A stretch of 59,832 bases of DNA from an uncultured Bacteroidales bacterium. GTDB taxonomy: Bacteria; Bacteroidota; Bacteroidia; Bacteroidales; UBA932. Position 1 is the stretch's first letter. Every line of letters begins with the position of its first letter. Location: NCBI GenBank assembly GCA_946187865.1, contig CAMHST010000007.1:1-59832 (forward strand), written 5' to 3'. Shown piece after piece: positions 56,222 through 59,832 of this stretch. A program made the position numbers and the translations under genes. Under the pieces are notes generated by a model. It worked only from the letters and a program-made list of their open reading frames with translations, did no database searches and was not told the DNA's origin.

Positions 56222-57084
56222 TTGTTCTGCCCGCCGGCGAGGTCCAGGATCTCGGAGGTGATTTTCTGCTGGCGTCCCTTGTTGTACTGCAAGGTGAGTT
56301 CTTCCAGCAGTTCCTCGCCGTTGTCGGTGGCCGTCTGCATGGCTACGGTGCGGGCGGCATGTTCGGCCGCGGCGCTGTCCAGAAGGGCCGTAAACAACTT
56401 CAGCTTCAAGGTTTTGGGGACAAGGCTTTCCAGAATTTCCGCGGCCGACGGTTCCAGGATGGCCTCGATGCCGGAAGCCGTCGCCGATGCAGCCTGGATC
56501 ACAGCCGAGGCCGGAAGCAGCTGTTCCGCAACGGGTTCCTGCCGCGAAGCCGACACATAGTGGTTATACACCAGGAACACCTTGCCGATTCTCCCGCTCT
56601 CGCACGCCTCCATCAGGCTGGAAACCAGGGCGGCGGCAGGAGAAAAAGCCGGAGCGGCGCTGAGCGCGTTCAAGTCTGTCACGCCGGCGAATTCCGAAGG
56701 TGAAGGACGGCCCGCCTTCTTCATGGCGTCGGCCATTTTCCTGCCCACGGAAACCACCTGCGCATCAGGGTATTCCTTCAGGAGTTCCCGCACTTTCGCC
56801 ACCGCATTGGCATTGAATCCGCCGCACAGCGAGGTGTTGGAGGCGACAGCCACCACCAGCACCGGCCCGGTCGCCTTTTCCCGTTCCAGGCCGTCAAATC
56901 CGCCCGCGGCAGACAGGGTGGCTCCCAGGATACGCTGCAGCTGCTCCTGATACGGGCGCATGTTTTCGATGGCGGTCTGGGCCTTGCGAAGCTTGGCCGA
57001 CGACACCAGCTTCATGGCCGATGTAATCTTGAGCGTATTCTGCACGGACCCGATCCGGCCCTTTATTTCCTTGAGAGTGGGCAT
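56218..57084 (-). CDS. atpG: F1F0 ATP synthase gamma subunit
   Basis: Central rotor stalk of the ATP synthase. 288 aa. N-terminus MPTLKEIKGRIGSVQNTLKI, then TSAMKLVSSAKLRKAQ (conserved); C-terminus RTVAMQTATDNGEELLEELT, then LQYNKGRQQKITSEILDL, the coiled-coil partner. Middle GLCGG-type motif is present as TSLCGGFNANAV. Last gene of the operon as seen; atpD and atpC are not adjacent, as commonly in Bacteroidales. Confidence 0.96.
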   Translation of the reverse strand: MPTLKEIKGRIGSVQNTLKITSAMKLVSSAKLRKAQTAIENMRPYQEQLQRILGATLSAAGGFDGLEREKATGPVLVVAVASNTSLCGGFNANAVAKVRELLKEYPDAQVVSVGRKMADAMKKAGRPSPSEFAGVTDLNALSAAPAFSPAAALVSSLMEACESGRIGKVFLVYNHYVSASRQEPVAEQLLPASAVIQAASATASGIEAILEPSAAEILESLVPKTLKLKLFTALLDSAAAEHAARTVAMQTATDNGEELLEELTLQYNKGRQQKITSEILDLAGGQNN

Positions 57085-57087
57085 AAG

Positions 57088-58671
57088 CTATTCTTTCATG
57101 GAGAGGACCACCTCGGCCGCCACTTTTTCAATGGCGGACGTAATCTCGTCGCTCAGTTGTCCGGCGGCGAGGGGGTCCAGGACGTCGGCCTTGTGAGAGG
57201 CTCTCATACGCTCCAGGAAAGCCTCCTGGAACTCGCGCACCCTGGCCACCGGAATATCCCGCATCAGGGCGCGGGTGCCGCAGTACAGCACGGCGATCTG
57301 CTCGCCCACCGGCATGGGCGCATATTGGGGCTGGATCAGGAGCTGGTTGTTCTTCCGGCCTTTGTCCAACGCCATTTCCGTGACCTTATCCATGTCGGAC
57401 GAAAATTTGGAGAAGGCTTCCAGCTCGGTCCACTGGGCCTGGTCTATCTTCAGGGTTCCGGCCACCTTCTTCATGGATTTCACCTGTGCGCTGCCGCCCA
57501 CGCGGGACACACTGATACCCACGTTGATGGCAGGACGCACGCCCTGGTTGAAAAGCCCCTGCTCCAGGTAGATCTGCCCGTCGGTGATGGAGATCACATT
57601 GGTGGGGATGTATGCGCTCACGTCTCCGGCCTGCGTCTCGATGATGGGCAGGGCCGTCAGGGAGCCGCCGCCTTTGACCTTGTCTTTCAGGGAAGCGGGA
57701 AGGTCGTTCATCCGGGCCGCCACTTCCTGCTCCTGGATAATCTTGGCAGCCCGCTCCAGCAGACGGGAATGCAGGTAGAAAATGTCTCCCGGATAGGCCT
57801 CGCGGCCGGAAGGACGGCGCAGGATCAGGGACACCTCGCGGTAGGCTACAGCCTGTTTGGAAAGGTCGTCAAAGACCACCAGGGCATGCCGGCCCGTGTC
57901 GCGGAAATACTCGCCGATAGCCGCTCCCGAGAACGGGGCGTAGTACTGGAGCGCGGCGGGGTCTGCCGCAGTAGCCGCCACCACGGTGGTGTATTCCATG
58001 GCCCCGTGGGCGCGGAGGGTTTCCACGATGGAGGCCACGGTACTTCCCTTCTGGCCGATGGCCACGTAGATACAATAAACCGGGTCTCCGCTGAGGTATC
58101 CCGCCCGCTGGTTGATGATGGTGTCTATGGCGATGGCGGTTTTCCCCGTCTGGCGGTCGCCGATGATCAGTTCCCGTTGACCGCGGCCGATGGGAATCAT
58201 GGCGTCGATGGCCTTGAGGCCCGTCTGCAGCGGCTGGCTCACCGGCTCGCGGAAGATCACGCCGGGGGCTTTCCGCTCCAGCGGCATCTCCACTTTTTCG
58301 CCTTCGATGGCGCCCAGTCCGTCCAGCGGATTGCCCAGCGGGTCCACCACGCGGCCCAGCAACTTGTCGTTCACCCCGATCGAGGCGATCTTTCCGGTGC
58401 GCCGCACCACCATTCCTTCCTTTACCTGGTCCGTGGGTCCCATGAGCACGGCACCCACATTGTCCGTCTCCAGGTTCATCACCACGGCCATCACACCGTT
58501 TCCGCAGTCCAGGAGTTCACCGGCCTCGGCATGGTCCAAGCCATAAATGCGCACCACACCGTCGCTCACCTGGAGCGCTTTTCCGATTTCCTCGAACTGG
58601 AGATCGGTCTTCATGTCCCGGAGCTGCCCTAACAGGATGTCGCTCACTTCGCTGGGTTTCAAACTGTCCAT
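57088..58671 (-). CDS. atpA: F1F0 ATP synthase alpha subunit
   Basis: 527 aa. Non-catalytic nucleotide-binding subunit of F1. Walker [15 protein letters not shown] (about 171-184), Walker B-like [18 protein letters not shown], the signature [17 protein letters not shown], and the crown region [20 protein letters not shown]. Starts one base into the atpH stop codon, 3 bp before atpG. Confidence 0.97.
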   Translation of the reverse strand: MDSLKPSEVSDILLGQLRDMKTDLQFEEIGKALQVSDGVVRIYGLDHAEAGELLDCGNGVMAVVMNLETDNVGAVLMGPTDQVKEGMVVRRTGKIASIGVNDKLLGRVVDPLGNPLDGLGAIEGEKVEMPLERKAPGVIFREPVSQPLQTGLKAIDAMIPIGRGQRELIIGDRQTGKTAIAIDTIINQRAGYLSGDPVYCIYVAIGQKGSTVASIVETLRAHGAMEYTTVVAATAADPAALQYYAPFSGAAIGEYFRDTGRHALVVFDDLSKQAVAYREVSLILRRPSGREAYPGDIFYLHSRLLERAAKIIQEQEVAARMNDLPASLKDKVKGGGSLTALPIIETQAGDVSAYIPTNVISITDGQIYLEQGLFNQGVRPAINVGISVSRVGGSAQVKSMKKVAGTLKIDQAQWTELEAFSKFSSDMDKVTEMALDKGRKNNQLLIQPQYAPMPVGEQIAVLYCGTRALMRDIPVARVREFQEAFLERMRASHKADVLDPLAAGQLSDEITSAIEKVAAEVVLSMKE

Positions 58672-59231
58672 CAGATTATCCTTCTGTTTCGTTCAATGAA
58701 TTGCTCCCGGATCAGTTCCAGCTGCCTTTTCACGCTGGCATCCAGGAGATAGTCGTCTATGTCGAACACGAACCCGCCGATCAGCGACGGATCCACGTCC
58801 ACTTCTATGATTACGTCGTCCCCGGTCTTTTGCTTCACCAGGGCTTTGAGCCGCTGCAGGAGCCGTTCGGAGGGCTCTTCCACCGTGGTCAGGTGCGCTT
58901 TCCGGATGCCGATGCTCCGGTGATACAAGTCTATGTAGTCCCGCAGGATTTCCTCCACCAGGTCCATCCGGCCGTTACGGTTCAGCAGCGTAAGGAAACG
59001 GCTGAGTTCCTGCGACATCCGATTCCCGAGAGCGCTTTGCAGCAGCTTTTTCTTGTCGAAGGGGGAAACCACGTCGTCGGCCGCGGTGATCATCCGGCGC
59101 AGTTCGGGGATGGAGTGGATGGCACGCACCAGGACCTGGGCCTCGGATACGACAATGGCGCCGTGGCCGCTTTCCTGGACGTACTTTACCAGCGCCCGGG
59201 CATAACGCGTGATGACGATACTGCGGTTCAT
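58671..59231 (-). CDS. atpH: F1F0 ATP synthase delta subunit
   Basis: 186 aa, stator subunit linking F1 to subunit b. N-terminal helical bundle [20 protein letters not shown] and C-terminal [20 protein letters not shown], then [14 protein letters not shown], both standard for OSCP/delta. Overlaps atpF by 4 bp. Confidence 0.94.
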   Translation of the reverse strand: MNRSIVITRYARALVKYVQESGHGAIVVSEAQVLVRAIHSIPELRRMITAADDVVSPFDKKKLLQSALGNRMSQELSRFLTLLNRNGRMDLVEEILRDYIDLYHRSIGIRKAHLTTVEEPSERLLQRLKALVKQKTGDDVIIEVDVDPSLIGGFVFDIDDYLLDASVKRQLELIREQFIERNRRII

Positions 59232-59734
59232 GAGCGGAGGTCTGCCTGGTTAGCCTCGTCCACAAGGGTGTCGATGAAAGCCCGCTGGCTGCCGGTGTCG
59301 GACAGCTCGCGGCGGAGGACCTTTTCCGCCACCTGCACGGAAAGCAGGCCCATTTCCTTGCGGATATCGCGCAGGGCGCTTTCCTTCTCGGCGGCAATCT
59401 CCGTACGGGCCTGGGCGAGAATCTTTTCCGCCTCTTCCCGCGCCTGCTTCTGGGCGTCGGAGACCATCTTGGCCTTCATTTCCCGCGCTTCACGCAGGAT
59501 GGAAAGCTGCTCCTTGTGGGTCTGCTCCAACATACGGGCCTGTTCCTGGGTCCACGCCTCCATGCGGGCCTGGATCTCGTCGGCATCCTTCAGGGACTGG
59601 GCAATCTTGGCGTTGCGTTTGTCCACCATGTCGGTAATCATCGGAAAACCGAATTTCGCCAGGAGGAAAAACACAAGGCCGAAAATCACGACCATCCAAA
59701 AAAGAAGGCCGAAATCGGGCGTTACCAGATTCAT
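59228..59734 (-). CDS. atpF: F1F0 ATP synthase subunit b
   Basis: 168 aa. N-terminal transmembrane helix (FGLLFWMVVIFGLVFFLLAKFG) then a long charged helix (KRNAKIAQSLKDADEIQARM), the stator stalk. A single b gene, no b'. 3 bp after atpE. Confidence 0.95.
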   Translation of the reverse strand: MNLVTPDFGLLFWMVVIFGLVFFLLAKFGFPMITDMVDKRNAKIAQSLKDADEIQARMEAWTQEQARMLEQTHKEQLSILREAREMKAKMVSDAQKQAREEAEKILAQARTEIAAEKESALRDIRKEMGLLSVQVAEKVLRRELSDTGSQRAFIDTLVDEANQADLRS

Positions 59735-59737
59735 CTT

Positions 59738-59832
59738 TTATCTGAACAGGATAAGCAGACAGACGATGATGGCAAACAGGGCGGCGCCTTCCACCATACC
59801 GGCGGCCACCAGCATGGAGGAGCGCAGGTTGC
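59738..59832 (-). CDS. atpE: F1F0 ATP synthase subunit c (C-terminal part)
   Basis: Partial; the 5' part lies beyond the right edge. The readable C-terminal 31 residues include MLVAAGMVEGAALFAIIVCL, the second helix, with the ion-binding carboxylate as Glu in VEG. The residue after Glu is Gly and not the Ser/Thr typical of Na+-type rings, so H+ coupling is more likely, though the first helix is not visible. Confidence 0.9.
   Translation of the reverse strand, partial: NLRSSMLVAAGMVEGAALFAIIVCLLILFR

Noticed and set aside
1..59832. CRISPR arrays, transposases, integrases, restriction or toxin-antitoxin genes
   Set aside because: No regularly spaced repeats and no such protein families were seen on reading both strands. 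The accessory region is a surface operon and not a defence island or prophage.

Overview
The window is about 59.8 kb of a high-GC member of the Bacteroidales (Bacteroidota). This rests on the gene content: gliding-motility lipoprotein GldH beside a PSP1/RicT gene, DUF4271 beside hemD, DUF3108, DUF2723, DUF4249 and DUF3244 proteins, a TonB-dependent receptor, many lipoproteins, and menaquinone-type MenG. It also rests on the promoters, which follow the Bacteroidota pattern TTTG / about 19-20 bp / TAnnTTTG, and on the general lack of Shine-Dalgarno sites. A complete Rnf ferredoxin:NAD+ oxidoreductase points to an anaerobe. There are no rRNAs, insertion sequences, prophages or CRISPR arrays.

Layout. 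The left edge holds the 3' part of tRNA-Arg(TCT), followed by a second exact copy of its last bases. Then come proC, an unknown lipoprotein with a non-canonical start, a GDPD lipoprotein (reverse strand), a PfkB sugar kinase, a TlpA-type thioredoxin lipoprotein and a PPOX-fold lipoprotein. From 16.1 kb down to 6.3 kb on the minus strand runs one long close-packed array: merR, Nif3-like, zinc-ribbon protein, dnaB, DUF3108, rseC, rnfB-C-D-G-E-A. A second minus-strand array (22.3 to 16.2 kb) carries trxA, an outer-membrane barrel, LOG, polyprenyl synthase, holB, ricT, gldH and trmB. A third (28.4 to 22.4 kb) is a tripartite RND efflux system plus its PG0541-type accessory protein. lgt and a methyltransferase (minus) diverge from pgk (plus). 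A large DUF2723 membrane protein diverges from a BcerS/YghO-like acyltransferase, which converges on a dedicated ACP and an acyl-activating enzyme. Next are menG, yidD, rnpA, hemD, DUF4271 and a SUI1 protein, then rsgA and a MATE exporter (plus), then a dipeptidase, YitT, an MFS transporter and a HAD phosphatase (minus).

The accessory part is 48.3-56.2 kb. It is a five-gene surface operon read leftwards (DUF3244 protein, two unknown lipoproteins, TonB-dependent receptor, DUF4249 lipoprotein) and, divergently, a membrane-anchored TPR protein with a C-terminal HTH-like region. Between them lies a strong promoter followed by an elaborate 265-nt structured RNA. This RNA can form either a long nested hairpin or a perfect terminator, and it is the most interesting element of the window: either a 6S-like small RNA or an uncharacterised attenuator leader. 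The right edge is the ATP synthase operon (atpE partial, atpF, atpH, atpA, atpG).

A second theme is in-frame palindromic or repetitive DNA inside core genes. There is a hairpin-rich insert of about 130-190 bp in trmB, a palindromic element in the tail of rnfB and a GC-rich periodic insert in the MATE gene. In addition, a dispersed 28-bp repeat forms the whole spacer between two RND-operon genes.
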